From assembly GCF_001017435.1 (NCBI RefSeq), contig NZ_CP011371.1:3038001-3102000 (forward strand): a stretch of 64,000 nucleotides of DNA, read 5' to 3'. Position numbers and translations under genes: made by a program. The notes under the pieces are model-generated. The model was given only the letters and a program-made list of their open reading frames with translations, ran no database searches and had not been told where the DNA came from. Below are positions 9,432-17,971 of this stretch, piece by piece. The stretch is from Caldimonas brevitalea (GTDB lineage Bacteria; Pseudomonadota; Gammaproteobacteria; Burkholderiales; Burkholderiaceae_C). Within the stretch, counting starts at the first letter, position 1. Each line of letters starts with the position of its first letter.

Positions 9432-12400
9432 CTATGTCCCCATGTCGAGTGGCTCAGAGGAATGCTGGGCATTGGGCATGGACAGGAGCGTCTTGCCCAG
9501 GTCGGCGGCGAATCCGGGCGGCAAAGCGCCCCTTGCCTTCTCGGCGATGACAGGCATGGCCTTGGCCTGGGCGAGTTGCACCGCCGGCTCGACCAGCGCC
9601 TTCACGCCGTCTTGCTGGACGGCCTGTACGGTGTCGGCCACCTTGCTCAGCGTGTCCGCGGCACCGGCGGCCGCAGGAACGGAACTGGCAAGGGACGCCG
9701 CCGCGGTTGTCGCACTGCGGAGGGCCCTCGAGACTGTTGTTTGGGAGCCCTGCGAGCCGGTGACAGTGGATGCTGGGGCCGACATCGACTGGCCGGCCGC
9801 GGCTGGCGGCTCGGGGGGCCAGTTGAACTTGCCGAAGTAGCTGCCCTCGTCCCAGGTGTTGCTCGGATCTTTGCCATAGACGATCTCCGCAATGCCCATC
9901 GGCACGCCGGCGACAGCGTTGAACCCTTTGCCGTCCAGCGCACCGCCGTGGCCGGCCGCCTCGGAGTCGCGCACGCTGAACTCGCCCTGCTTGACGCCCT
10001 GGACACGCTCGCCGGTGGAGCGTACGTACTCGTGGAACAGCTCCAGGTTGCCCTTAGGCAACTCCAGGCTCTGCGGCAAGCCAGGCGACCCCATGCTGGC
10101 CGGCCCGGTATGCGAAAAGCCCGTCGCCTGCACCCGCCACGGCCCCGACGTCCCATGCACGACACCACCGCCGCTCCACTTGCTGTAGCTGCCGCCGCCA
10201 TTGATCAGCACCTCTTCCTTGGCGGTGATCGTGATGCGGTTCGCCGTGTGCGTGATGTCGAGCTTGGCCAGCAAGTTGATGCTGTCCTTCAGCGCGGTGA
10301 TGTCGATGTCGCTGGTGGCGGCCACCAGCTTCATGCCGGCCTTGTAGGCGAACATCCGCACGGCGTCCTTGACACTCGCGAGCCAGCTCTTGCCGGCGCT
10401 GACGCTGATGTGGCCGCCGCTGGTGAAGGCGTTGTGCTCGGTGCTCACCACGTGGGTCGAGCCCTGCGTGGTGGTCTGGATACCGGCCGGGCTCGCCAGC
10501 GTCAGATGCGGCGCCCGGAATTCGGGGAACTCACCCTCGGCCGGGTTGCCGCCTTGCCCCTTGACGTCCGCCGTCTGCGCCTGCAGTGCCTTGACGACGT
10601 CGTCCTGGTCGCCGCCCAGGTGGGCCTGTGCTTCCTTGGCCGCGTCGGACAGGCTCTGGTGCAGGTCCTCGCCTTGGGTCAGGCGCGCCACCGTCTCGGC
10701 CATGTCGGTGCTGTGGCCGCGGGCGTTCACGCGCTCTTCGGTCGTGACGAGCAGGCCTTGTCTGGCGCGCACCGCACCGTGGCCATCGGTTCTCAACTCG
10801 AAGCCCTGGCCGCGCGCCTCCTGGCGGCCCGCCGTCGTCTCGATGCGGGTGATGTGCCCCAGGCTCAGCTGGCTGCTTTGGTGGTCGCTGCGGGCCTGGA
10901 CCTGGATCTGTTGGTCGGTGTCGTCCAGCAGCAGGTGCTGGCTGCGCCCGCCGGGGCTGTTGCCGCCGTCGGCCGTCAGCTCGCGGCTGCGAAGGCCCGT
11001 CAGCGCCCGCTGCTCCGGCAGCTTCCACGGCGGCATGTAGGCCTGGTTGAACACACAGCCGGTGACCAGCGGGTGGTCGGGGTTCCCGTCGAGGAATTGG
11101 ATCACCGCTTCCGAGCCGACGCGGGGGTGGCTGATGAGGCCGTTCTCGCCACCGGCCCAGTGGGTGGCCACGCGCACCCAGCAGCTACCGCTTTGCTCGC
11201 GGTCCCAGTGGAACTGAACCTGGATGCGCCCGTATTCGTCCACGTGCAGGCTGCCAACGCCTTCGGGGCCGACGACCGTGGCGGTCTGCGGCACGCGGAT
11301 CAAGGTGGTCTTGCTGTTGAACTCCTGGCCTGGCCGCCAGGGGACCGCCTTGTGCTGGCAGCGAAAAACGTTGCGGTACTCGGCAACCGCGTCGTCGCCC
11401 TGCAGGTAGTTGTTGCGGGCCTCGTGTTCGACCTCGAGGATCAGGAACTCGGCCTCCTCGCCGCTGTGGGCAAAGTGGTCGGTCAGCTTGAACCAGCGGC
11501 CGGGCTGCACAAAGCCGTTGTTGCCATGCGCTTCGTACTGCTTGCCGTGCGCCTCGACTTCTTCCATGCGCTGGCGTGCCAGCTGTTCGCCGCCGAAGTG
11601 GTGCTTGAAGCCGTAATGGCCTTCGTAGTGGTGTTGCTCCAGCTTGGGCGTGTCGCCTTGCTCGACGATGCTGGCCGAGCCGAGATGGATCGGCTGGGGG
11701 TCTTTGAAGTCGAAGCCCGAGACCGTGTAGTGCGCAGAGATGGCCTGACGCTTTGGCGCCCACTGAGCGATGGCGTTTTCTTCTTCGGCGCCGGCGTTGC
11801 TGTGGAAGCGGACCTCGGGCGTTGCGCCGTCGACGGGTGAGGCGGTGAGGGTGCTGTCGTACACCACCCAGGTCTGACCTTTGTCGGTGTGCTCGTAGTG
11901 GTAGCAGTAGCCGGCGGCCTCCAGCCGCCGGTGCACCACGTTGGCATCGCTCTCCGCGTACTGCGTGCACATCGTGAACTGCCGCTGCTCACCGGTGACG
12001 TTCCACTCCCACACGGGCAACGCACCGTAGTCGGCCAACAGCGTCTGCACCTGCTGCTGCAGCGTCTGGTGGTGGAACAGCCGGTTGTTCTCGCGCAGCG
12101 TGAGGTAGAACAACCACGGCACCAGCACCGCCTCATAAAACGCGAGGCCGCCGTCGGTCTTGACGTGCTTGAAGGTCCAGACATGGCCGGTGAAGTGGCG
12201 CAGGCTGCCGTCGGCGCGCACCAGCGACACACACATCAGCTTGCCTTGCAGGTCTTCGAGCGTCACCTTGGCATCGTCGCTCAACAGCTCGACGGTGTAG
12301 CGATAGTCACGCGAGAGAGATTCGACGGCATGCAGGCGCTCGACCAGCAATTCGACACCCGGGCCGTCGCCGTTGGGGAAAGACAGGCGCAGCAGGCGCG

Positions 12401-12458
12401 CGTGCTGGCGGCCTTCGATGAGAGCCGCCAGAGAGGTCAGAGGCGACACCGTGCTCAT
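9432..12458 (-). CDS. vgrG: Type VI secretion tip protein VgrG with DUF2345 and C-terminal extension
   Basis: 1008-residue spike protein. Order: gp27-like domain (residues about 10-370, with SRDYRYTVELLS and GQTWVVYDS), gp5 OB-fold (GVGSLHVDEYGRIQVQFHWDRE, SCWVRVATHWAG, RVGSEAVIQFLDGNPDHP), a DUF2345/gp5 beta-helix-like region (LASPAGIQTTTQGS, ITITAKEEVLINGGGSYSKW), then an Ala/Pro-rich extension of roughly 200 residues. The ATG at 12458 (MSTVSPLTSLAALIEG) is preferred to an extension of 46 codons that has no VgrG character. The stop lies 6 bases before the RHS start, so the two genes form one operon with the RHS toxin as cargo. The extension may dock the RHS N-terminus. No other type VI apparatus gene is in the window, so this is an orphan vgrG island. 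Confidence 0.93.
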   Translation of the reverse strand: MSTVSPLTSLAALIEGRQHARLLRLSFPNGDGPGVELLVERLHAVESLSRDYRYTVELLSDDAKVTLEDLQGKLMCVSLVRADGSLRHFTGHVWTFKHVKTDGGLAFYEAVLVPWLFYLTLRENNRLFHHQTLQQQVQTLLADYGALPVWEWNVTGEQRQFTMCTQYAESDANVVHRRLEAAGYCYHYEHTDKGQTWVVYDSTLTASPVDGATPEVRFHSNAGAEEENAIAQWAPKRQAISAHYTVSGFDFKDPQPIHLGSASIVEQGDTPKLEQHHYEGHYGFKHHFGGEQLARQRMEEVEAHGKQYEAHGNNGFVQPGRWFKLTDHFAHSGEEAEFLILEVEHEARNNYLQGDDAVAEYRNVFRCQHKAVPWRPGQEFNSKTTLIRVPQTATVVGPEGVGSLHVDEYGRIQVQFHWDREQSGSCWVRVATHWAGGENGLISHPRVGSEAVIQFLDGNPDHPLVTGCVFNQAYMPPWKLPEQRALTGLRSRELTADGGNSPGGRSQHLLLDDTDQQIQVQARSDHQSSQLSLGHITRIETTAGRQEARGQGFELRTDGHGAVRARQGLLVTTEERVNARGHSTDMAETVARLTQGEDLHQSLSDAAKEAQAHLGGDQDDVVKALQAQTADVKGQGGNPAEGEFPEFRAPHLTLASPAGIQTTTQGSTHVVSTEHNAFTSGGHISVSAGKSWLASVKDAVRMFAYKAGMKLVAATSDIDITALKDSINLLAKLDITHTANRITITAKEEVLINGGGSYSKWSGGGVVHGTSGPWRVQATGFSHTGPASMGSPGLPQSLELPKGNLELFHEYVRSTGERVQGVKQGEFSVRDSEAAGHGGALDGKGFNAVAGVPMGIAEIVYGKDPSNTWDEGSYFGKFNWPPEPPAAAGQSMSAPASTVTGSQGSQTTVSRALRSATTAAASLASSVPAAAGAADTLSKVADTVQAVQQDGVKALVEPAVQLAQAKAMPVIAEKARGALPPGFAADLGKTLLSMPNAQHSSEPLDMGT

Positions 12459-12869
12459 CGGCTGAAACCGGCCCAGGCCGCAGAGCGCAGGCCTCGATGT
12501 CGGTGATTCAGCGGCGCACGCACCGTCGTCCCACGGTCGGCCAGAAGCACACCCGTGCAATCGCCCAATGGCATAGCAGCCCCTCCCTGTAGGCATGGCG
12601 CACCGCTGCGAAGGCCGGCGGCCGTTGTCGTGGCCGGAAGTGTAGCGAGCAGGGTGCGACGGGCCGTCGCCTCCCCCTATCCGGGGGTGCGTGGGGTTGT
12701 AAGGCAGCGTAAGAAGAAGAGAGGCCGGCGCTGCACCGCCTTTTGGGGACCTGCGGCAAGCCTGAAGGCGCCCGCAGGGAGGGAAGACGTCGGGGGCGCG
12801 CCGCGCGGTGTCGACGCGGCCTTCTTGCGCTCTACGCTCCGCGCCCCCTTAGAAGGACGTCGACACGAC
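12459..12869. promoter_or_regulatory. Upstream region of the vgrG-rhs operon
   Basis: This 411-bp gap between the SDR stop and the vgrG start should contain the vgrG promoter. It is GC-rich. Open frames on both strands look random. No clear hairpin with a T-run or promoter pair was seen. Confidence 0.4.
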
Positions 12870-13628
12870 TCAGTAGTGGATCACCCCCGGGGTGCCGCCC
12901 CCGGCGGGGATGGCGGCGCCGTTGATCGCCCCACTGCGCGGCGACGCAAGAAAGGCCACCAGGTCGGCCATCTCGCTGGCCTCGACGATGCGGCCCAGGC
13001 TGTTCCCCTGTGCCGCACGTGCCGCGGCTTGCGCATCGGTGCGCTCGGTGCGGGTGGCGCCGGGGTGTACAGCCACCACGTTGATCCCTTGCGGGCCCAA
13101 CTCGTCGGCGAGGTTCTTGGTCAGCGCGGCCACGCCGACATTGCGCAGGGTCGCCACCGGGCGGCCGGTGCGGTGGATCGCCAAGCCGCCGATGTTGATG
13201 ATGCGCCCCCAGCCGTTGGCGATCAGGTGCGGAGCGGCGGCCCGCGCGGTGCGCAGGTAGCCGATCACCTTGATGTCGATGTCGCGCAGGGCTTCCTCGT
13301 CGATCACCTCGGACAGCTGCGTCGCGGTCGAGATGCCGCCGGGCAGCGCGGCGGCGTTGACGAGGATGTCGAGGCCACCGAGCACTTCGACGGCGCCGGC
13401 CACCAACGCATCGACTTCGCGGGTCGACGAGGTGTCGGCCGTCAGCGCGGTGACGTGCACCCCGGTCTCGCGCGAAATCGCACGAGCGGTGGTCTCGAGG
13501 GCCTCGGCACCGCGGGCGGCGATCACCAGGTCGACCCCTTCTGCGGCCAGCTGGCGCGCGATCGCCTTGCCGATGCCGCGGCTGCCGCCAGTCACCAGCG
13601 CGCGCTTGCCTTGTAGTTGCAGGTCCAT
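12870..13628 (-). CDS. SDR-family protein with a degenerate active site
   Basis: 252-residue protein with the classical SDR Rossmann fold: TGGSRGIG glycine motif near residue 13, NAAALPGG in place of NNAG, and the HPGATRTE segment. The catalytic positions are altered. Where classical SDRs have INISS and YxxSK, this one reads INIGG and, aligned through LAxELG, ATLRN, so the Ser, Tyr and Lys are all replaced. It may bind NAD(P) without normal dehydrogenase chemistry. The start at 13628 (MDLQLQGKRALVTGG) is chosen because it begins just before the nucleotide-binding strand; a 19-codon upstream extension overlaps the preceding gene. It is the last gene of the amidohydrolase-hydrolase-SDR transcript, 14 bases after the previous stop. 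Confidence 0.82.
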   Translation of the reverse strand: MDLQLQGKRALVTGGSRGIGKAIARQLAAEGVDLVIAARGAEALETTARAISRETGVHVTALTADTSSTREVDALVAGAVEVLGGLDILVNAAALPGGISTATQLSEVIDEEALRDIDIKVIGYLRTARAAAPHLIANGWGRIINIGGLAIHRTGRPVATLRNVGVAALTKNLADELGPQGINVVAVHPGATRTERTDAQAAARAAQGNSLGRIVEASEMADLVAFLASPRSGAINGAAIPAGGGTPGVIHY

Positions 13629-13642
13629 GCGCGTTTCCTGGT

Positions 13643-14311
13643 TCAGACCGCCGGCGCGAGCGCCGCACGACGCTGGCCAAGCCACCAGGCTTCGAGCACG
13701 GGGTCGAGGTAGACCGCGCTCTCGATGAAGTGATCGCCACCGGCGATCTCGGTGAAGCGCGTCTGGCCGCCGGCAGCTTCCAAGGCCGCGAGCCCGCGGC
13801 GGGCCTGCTCAGGTCCGGCGCGCTCGTCGCGTTCGCCGTTGAAGGCCCACACCGGGATGTCGCGCAGGCGTTCGAACTCGGCCGGCCCGTAGTGCTCGGG
13901 CACCTTGCCGGACACTGGAACGAAGGCCGAGAACACCTCAGGGTGCGCGACGGCCAGCTCCCAGCCGCCGGCGGCGCCCATGCTGAACCCGGTCAGCACC
14001 ACGCGCGAGGCGTCGATCGGCCGGGTCTGCAGCAGGTGCTCGACGAGGGCCAGCACGGCGCTCCTGCGCTCTCGCCAACTCACGTCCGCCGGCAGCTGCG
14101 GTCCGGCGAAGTGGTAGGGCACGCCGGGTGAACGCTCGACGTGCTGCGGCAACGGCCACCGCAGCAGCAGATTCAGGTCGGTGCCGGCGTCGCGCTTGCC
14201 ATGCAGGAACAGCACCAGCGGGGCCGGCGCCAAGGTGCCCGAGGCGGGTGCCGAGTAGAGGTAGGGCAGGCGGGTGGTGCCGGCCGCGAGGGTGAGGTGT
14301 TCGACGGACAT
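13643..14311 (-). CDS. Alpha/beta hydrolase (esterase or phospholipase/carboxylesterase type)
   Basis: 222-residue serine hydrolase. The oxyanion region is LVLFLHGKRDAGTDL (residues 32-46). The nucleophile elbow is GFSMGAAG with Ser110. The acid is probably Asp162 (NGERDE) and the base His194 (GGDHFIES). The sequence resembles cytosolic predicted peptidases and carboxylesterases of the dienelactone-hydrolase clan; no signal peptide is visible. It lies between the amidohydrolase and the SDR in one minus-strand transcript, which suggests it cleaves an ester or thioester intermediate of the same catabolic route. The substrate is unknown. Confidence 0.85.
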   Translation of the reverse strand: MSVEHLTLAAGTTRLPYLYSAPASGTLAPAPLVLFLHGKRDAGTDLNLLLRWPLPQHVERSPGVPYHFAGPQLPADVSWRERRSAVLALVEHLLQTRPIDASRVVLTGFSMGAAGGWELAVAHPEVFSAFVPVSGKVPEHYGPAEFERLRDIPVWAFNGERDERAGPEQARRGLAALEAAGGQTRFTEIAGGDHFIESAVYLDPVLEAWWLGQRRAALAPAV

Positions 14312-14400
14312 GGTGGTCTTTCAGAAGTGAAGCAAAGGCTCGACAAGGGCGGCAGGCTTCGCCGTGGCAGCGGCCCTCTCGGCGTTGCCACGGCCGCGGC

Positions 14401-15927
14401 TCACCCCGGTTGCCCGGTGCGCTGCACCTTCTGCTCGATGACGGTGCCCTTGAAGAAGGCCGGGTTGGCCTGCGTGTAGAACTTGTAGGGGTTGCTGTAG
14501 ACGTAGGCCTTGAAGTCGGCCGCCGAGATCACGCCGTCTTCCACCAGGCGCCAGCTCTCGGCCAGCGCGTCGGTCAGGTCGGGCACGTCCCAATGGCCGA
14601 CGTCGGACGAATAGATGGCGTTGATCTTCGCGCCCAGCGGGTTGGCCTTGTCGTTGAAGGCGGCCGCGATGGTGCGGTCGTCCGACTCGGAGCCGAAGAA
14701 GAAGCTGTCGACCCAGCGTTCGCGGATGTCTTCGGGCTTTTCGATGCCGGCCGCCGCGAAGTCTTCGAGTTCCAGGCCCTGCGGCTGGCGCGCATCGCTG
14801 GCATAGGCGGCGCCCAGCGTGTCGCGTACCAGCTGCTCGGGGTCGAGTTCACGTTGTTTCGTCAGCGACGCGCCATGTCGGCGGAACAGCTCAACCAGCA
14901 GCTCGCGGTCGAGTTCGGCCGGGTCGTAGTTCTTGAGGCCGGCCAGGCTGCGCTTTTCAAAGCGGTCGATCAGGTGGATGTAGACGTTGGCACCCCAGGC
15001 CGCGCCACCCTCGAGCATCGCCACGCGCAGCTGCGGGAAGCGCCGGGTGACCCCGCCGAAGAACAGCGCTTTGGCGAACGCTTCGGAGCCATCGGCGAAG
15101 TGGCCGATGTGGTTGTTCATGTAGTTGCTGATCGACGAACGCCCGGTCCAGCCCTGGCTGCCGTAGTGTGTCGTGACCGGTACGCCCAGCTCTACCACCT
15201 TGGCCCAGAAGGGGTCGTAGTCGTACTCGCTGTCGAGGCCGTAGAAGTCGATGTACGAGGCGTACTTGGCCAACTCCGGGTGGTGTTTCGGCGGGTATTT
15301 GTCGGCGATGGCACGGATCGGGCGCTTCACGCCGCCGCCGATGTTGATGACCTTCAGCCCCAGCGTCTTCACCGCGAACTCCAGCTCTTCGATGCCTTCT
15401 TCAGGCGTGTAGAGCGGAATGCCGGCCACCGGCGTCAGCCGGTCGCTGTAGTGGCGGTAGAGGTCGGCGTGGTAGTGGTTGACCGCGCGGTGCAGCGGGC
15501 GCCGCACATCCGGGTCCTTGGCGGCGAGCGGCGCGAGCACGTTGTTGGGAAACAGCACCGAGTAATCGGAGCCTTGTTCCTCCTGGCGCTCGTACAGCAG
15601 CTCGGGCAGGTGGTAGGTGGCGACGTCGAGGGTGTTGCGCGTCACGCGCGCCCACCAGGGCGAGCGGATGGTGCGGTAGTACTGGCGCTCCTCGGGCGTC
15701 TGCGCATACCAGTCCTTGCCGCTGCTGTTCTCCGCATTGCGGCGGCGCGAGGCAGTGGCCTTGCGCAGTTCGTCGACCAGTGCGGCGCCGCCGTACTGCG
15801 CCACGTACTCCTCCAGCGCGGGCGTGTAGTCGTTGGTATGGACATCGGTGTCGATCACCGGGTAGTCGAGGTTCTGTTTGACGGCGACGGAGGGCGAAGC
15901 GCGCAGACGGCTGAGACGGTCGTTCAT
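14401..15927 (-). CDS. Amidohydrolase-family protein (COG2159, ACMSD-like)
   Basis: 508-residue metal-dependent hydrolase or decarboxylase with a TIM-barrel fold. Visible metal-site elements are VIDTDVHTND near residue 25 (D-x-H type), VTTHYGS in mid-protein, MLEGGAAWGANVY, and IYSSDVGHWDVPD near the C-terminus, which should supply the late Asp. The protein is longer than typical 350-residue ACMSD relatives because of an insert around residues 345-430. Members act on aromatic or cyclic acids. It is the first gene of a three-gene minus-strand unit and is divergent from the porin-ABC operon, consistent with breakdown of the imported compound. The ATG at 15927 has GAAAGGACCTTTC-type purines upstream on its strand. 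Confidence 0.85.
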   Translation of the reverse strand: MNDRLSRLRASPSVAVKQNLDYPVIDTDVHTNDYTPALEEYVAQYGGAALVDELRKATASRRRNAENSSGKDWYAQTPEERQYYRTIRSPWWARVTRNTLDVATYHLPELLYERQEEQGSDYSVLFPNNVLAPLAAKDPDVRRPLHRAVNHYHADLYRHYSDRLTPVAGIPLYTPEEGIEELEFAVKTLGLKVINIGGGVKRPIRAIADKYPPKHHPELAKYASYIDFYGLDSEYDYDPFWAKVVELGVPVTTHYGSQGWTGRSSISNYMNNHIGHFADGSEAFAKALFFGGVTRRFPQLRVAMLEGGAAWGANVYIHLIDRFEKRSLAGLKNYDPAELDRELLVELFRRHGASLTKQRELDPEQLVRDTLGAAYASDARQPQGLELEDFAAAGIEKPEDIRERWVDSFFFGSESDDRTIAAAFNDKANPLGAKINAIYSSDVGHWDVPDLTDALAESWRLVEDGVISAADFKAYVYSNPYKFYTQANPAFFKGTVIEQKVQRTGQPG

Positions 15928-15986
15928 GAATGAAAGGTCCTTCTTCTGTCGTGTGAGGGTGGAGGGCGACGCGGGTCGCCGAAGCT

Positions 15987-16148
15987 GTTCAGTGAATCAT
16001 TGAAATGGACGGTGAGGGATGTCCGAGACGGGATGCGATGCAAGGCGCAAAGCACAGCGATGCCCGCTGGCATCGCGAGCATTTGCAACGCCGCAGCGGG
16101 CCCGTCTCGGGCAGACGGCACCGATCCGATTTCAGTGATTCACTGGAC
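15987..16148. repeat. About 160-bp foldback element with 17-20 bp terminal inverted repeats
   Basis: The ends read CAGTGAATCATTGAAAT (15990-16006) and the reverse complement of CAGTGAATCACTGAAAT (16129-16145), 16 of 17 matching, with GTY extending each end. Inside lie a perfect 10-bp inverted pair CCGAGACGGG (16023-16032)/CCCGTCTCGG (16101-16110) and a perfect 8-bp central hairpin GCGATGCC-cgct-GGCATCGC (16057-16076). All pairs share nearly the same centre near 16067, so the whole stretch can fold on itself. Each end also contains a palindrome (CAGTGA-A-TCACTG, exact in the right copy) that could bind a dimeric regulator. No clear target-site duplication was seen. Confidence 0.75.
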
Positions 16149-16381
16149 TGGTGTGCAGTCTTTGTGCCAGCGTGAAGGGGGCAGCAGGCGAGTCTCTGTC
16201 GCGACGTCTGCTGCATGCCCAGCATGACCCGGGGCGCATCTGCTGCGATGACAGCAAGCCGGCATGCACAAAACCAGCAACGGTCCTCCTGTCAGGCTTC
16301 ACATGGGCTGGCATGCCTCGTGCGTAGAGAAGGCCGCGAGCGTCGCAACCACGGCGCAACGACAGCACGACAGGGAGGACC

Positions 16382-16414
16382 GGTGGCCGCCGTTCAGCAC
16401 GGGTGGCGGCCACC
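16382..16414 (+). other. 10-bp-stem hairpin in the porin 5' leader
   Basis: GGTGGCCGCC (16382-16391) and GGCGGCCACC (16405-16414) form a perfect stem with a 13-base loop, 38 bases before the porin start codon. It could be an attenuator or an mRNA-stabilising 5' structure; no T-run follows. Confidence 0.55.
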
Positions 16415-16452
16415 CCTAACACCACGAACATCAGAGACAGACAGGACCGACA

Positions 16453-17928
16453 TTGAAGACACGAACAAAAGCACACGGCGCGGGGAGGGTGGGCGCTGCG
16501 AGCTTGCTGGTGATGGCACTGGCAGCGCCGGCCCACGCGGCCGAGCCGTCGAACGAACAGCTCAAGCAAGAGATCGAGGCACTGAAGGCTGAGTTGCAGG
16601 CGCTGAAGGCCTTGGTCGCGGGCAAGGTCACCGCGGCGGCCGGCACCGCAGCACCCCAGCCCGAGGCCGCGGTGCCGGGGCAGGCGAACGAGGCCACCCA
16701 GACGGCGACCAAGGCCGATGTCGAAGGTGTGCGTGCCGACCTCGAGAACTACAAGTACGAGAACCAGCGCCAGCGTGACACCAAGACCGCGCTCACCACC
16801 CGGGGCACCAAGCTGGGTGGCTCGGTGCAGGCCCGCTTCACGCATCAAAGCCCCGGCACGTCGAGCGGCTCGACCGCCACCGCGACCGAACGCCACAGCA
16901 GCTTCGACATCTCGCAAGCCACGCTCAACCTGGCCGGCAGCCTGTTCCGCGACTACGCCGAGGGCCGCGACCTGGACTACCGGGTGGCCTTCGCCTACGC
17001 CACCAACAGCCCGGCCAACCACAACAGCCAGTTCAACCTCACCGACGCCTACCTGCAGTACAGCCCGGTGCCCACCAAGGGTGGCCTCGACGATCCGCAG
17101 CTGACCCTGCGCTTCGGGCAGCAGCAGATTCCGTTCGGGCTGGAAGCGCAGGTCGGCGAGGAATTGCGGCCGGTCATCCAGTCGGCGCAGTTCCTGTCGA
17201 CGCTGGGCGTGGGCACACGCCAGATCGGCCTCATCGTCAGAGGCGACGTCGATCCGTATGTCGACTACGGCTTCAACTACCGCGCGCCGCTGCTGGAGTA
17301 CGCGGTGGGCATCGTCAACGGCAGCGGCCCCAACAAGTCGGACGACAACGGCCACAAGGACTACCTCGGCCGTGTCGCCTTGACGCTGCCGGTCGACTAC
17401 TACAGCCTGCTGCGCGAGCTGAAAGTCGGGGCCTCCCATTACCGTGGCAAGAAGAACCTGACCCGCAGCGTCGCCGGCGCCCAGACCTTCGTCACGGCAG
17501 GCCGCAGCACCCGCACCGGCTTCGACATCTATTACAACCACGCCCCGTTCGGCGTGACCTACGAATACGCAGAGGGGCGCGACGAGGCCCTGGCCGGCGG
17601 CACCGGCGCCACCACCCAGACCGTCAAGAGCCGCGGCCAATACCTGACCCTGTTCTACACCTGGGGCGAACAATGGGTGCGCGCCTACCGCGCCCAGGCC
17701 AAGTACGACGACTGGTGGCCCAAGTCCTACCAGGCCTTCGCCCGCTACGACGTGTGGGACCCCAACCGCGACACCCAGCGCGATTCGATACGCGTCAGCA
17801 CGCTGGGCCTGAACGTGTTCTTCGCCGAAACCACCAAGTTCCAGGTCAACCTGGCCCGCACCGACTACCAGGACGCCGCGGTCGACGACAGCGACGCGTT
17901 GCTGGTGCAGTTCCAGTACGGCTTCTGA
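16453..17928 (+). CDS. Outer-membrane porin, phosphate-selective OprO/OprP type
   Basis: 491-residue outer-membrane protein. The start is a TTG at 16453: AGGA lies 6 bases upstream and the following residues (KTRTKAHGAGRVGAASLLVMAL...AHA) form a normal signal peptide, cleaved near residue 29. Next comes a short coiled coil (NEQLKQEIEALKAELQALKALV), a periplasmic trimerisation element known in this family, then an Ala-rich linker and a beta-barrel with alternating aromatic strands ending in FQYGF, a proper terminal Phe for BAM insertion. It probably passes an anionic substrate to the ABC system encoded next (stop to next ATG, 43 bp). Confidence 0.87.
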   Translation: MKTRTKAHGAGRVGAASLLVMALAAPAHAAEPSNEQLKQEIEALKAELQALKALVAGKVTAAAGTAAPQPEAAVPGQANEATQTATKADVEGVRADLENYKYENQRQRDTKTALTTRGTKLGGSVQARFTHQSPGTSSGSTATATERHSSFDISQATLNLAGSLFRDYAEGRDLDYRVAFAYATNSPANHNSQFNLTDAYLQYSPVPTKGGLDDPQLTLRFGQQQIPFGLEAQVGEELRPVIQSAQFLSTLGVGTRQIGLIVRGDVDPYVDYGFNYRAPLLEYAVGIVNGSGPNKSDDNGHKDYLGRVALTLPVDYYSLLRELKVGASHYRGKKNLTRSVAGAQTFVTAGRSTRTGFDIYYNHAPFGVTYEYAEGRDEALAGGTGATTQTVKSRGQYLTLFYTWGEQWVRAYRAQAKYDDWWPKSYQAFARYDVWDPNRDTQRDSIRVSTLGLNVFFAETTKFQVNLARTDYQDAAVDDSDALLVQFQYGF

Positions 17929-17971
17929 CCGCCGCGCTTCCCGACGTTTTCCGCCTTTCGAGACTCGACCC

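Larger units (their letters stand above)
15928..16452. promoter_or_regulatory. Divergent control region of the catabolic and transport operons
   Basis: 525 bp without genes, packed with inverted repeats. It contains a foldback element (15987-16148), an 8-bp inverted repeat TGCATGCC/GGCATGCA (16212-16219, 16261-16268), a 12-13 bp inverted pair GGTCCTCCTGTC/GACAGGGAGGACC (16282-16293, 16369-16381, one base bulged), and a 10-bp-stem hairpin (16382-16414). It must hold promoters for the amidohydrolase unit and the porin-ABC operon. No regulator gene is adjacent. Confidence 0.7.
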
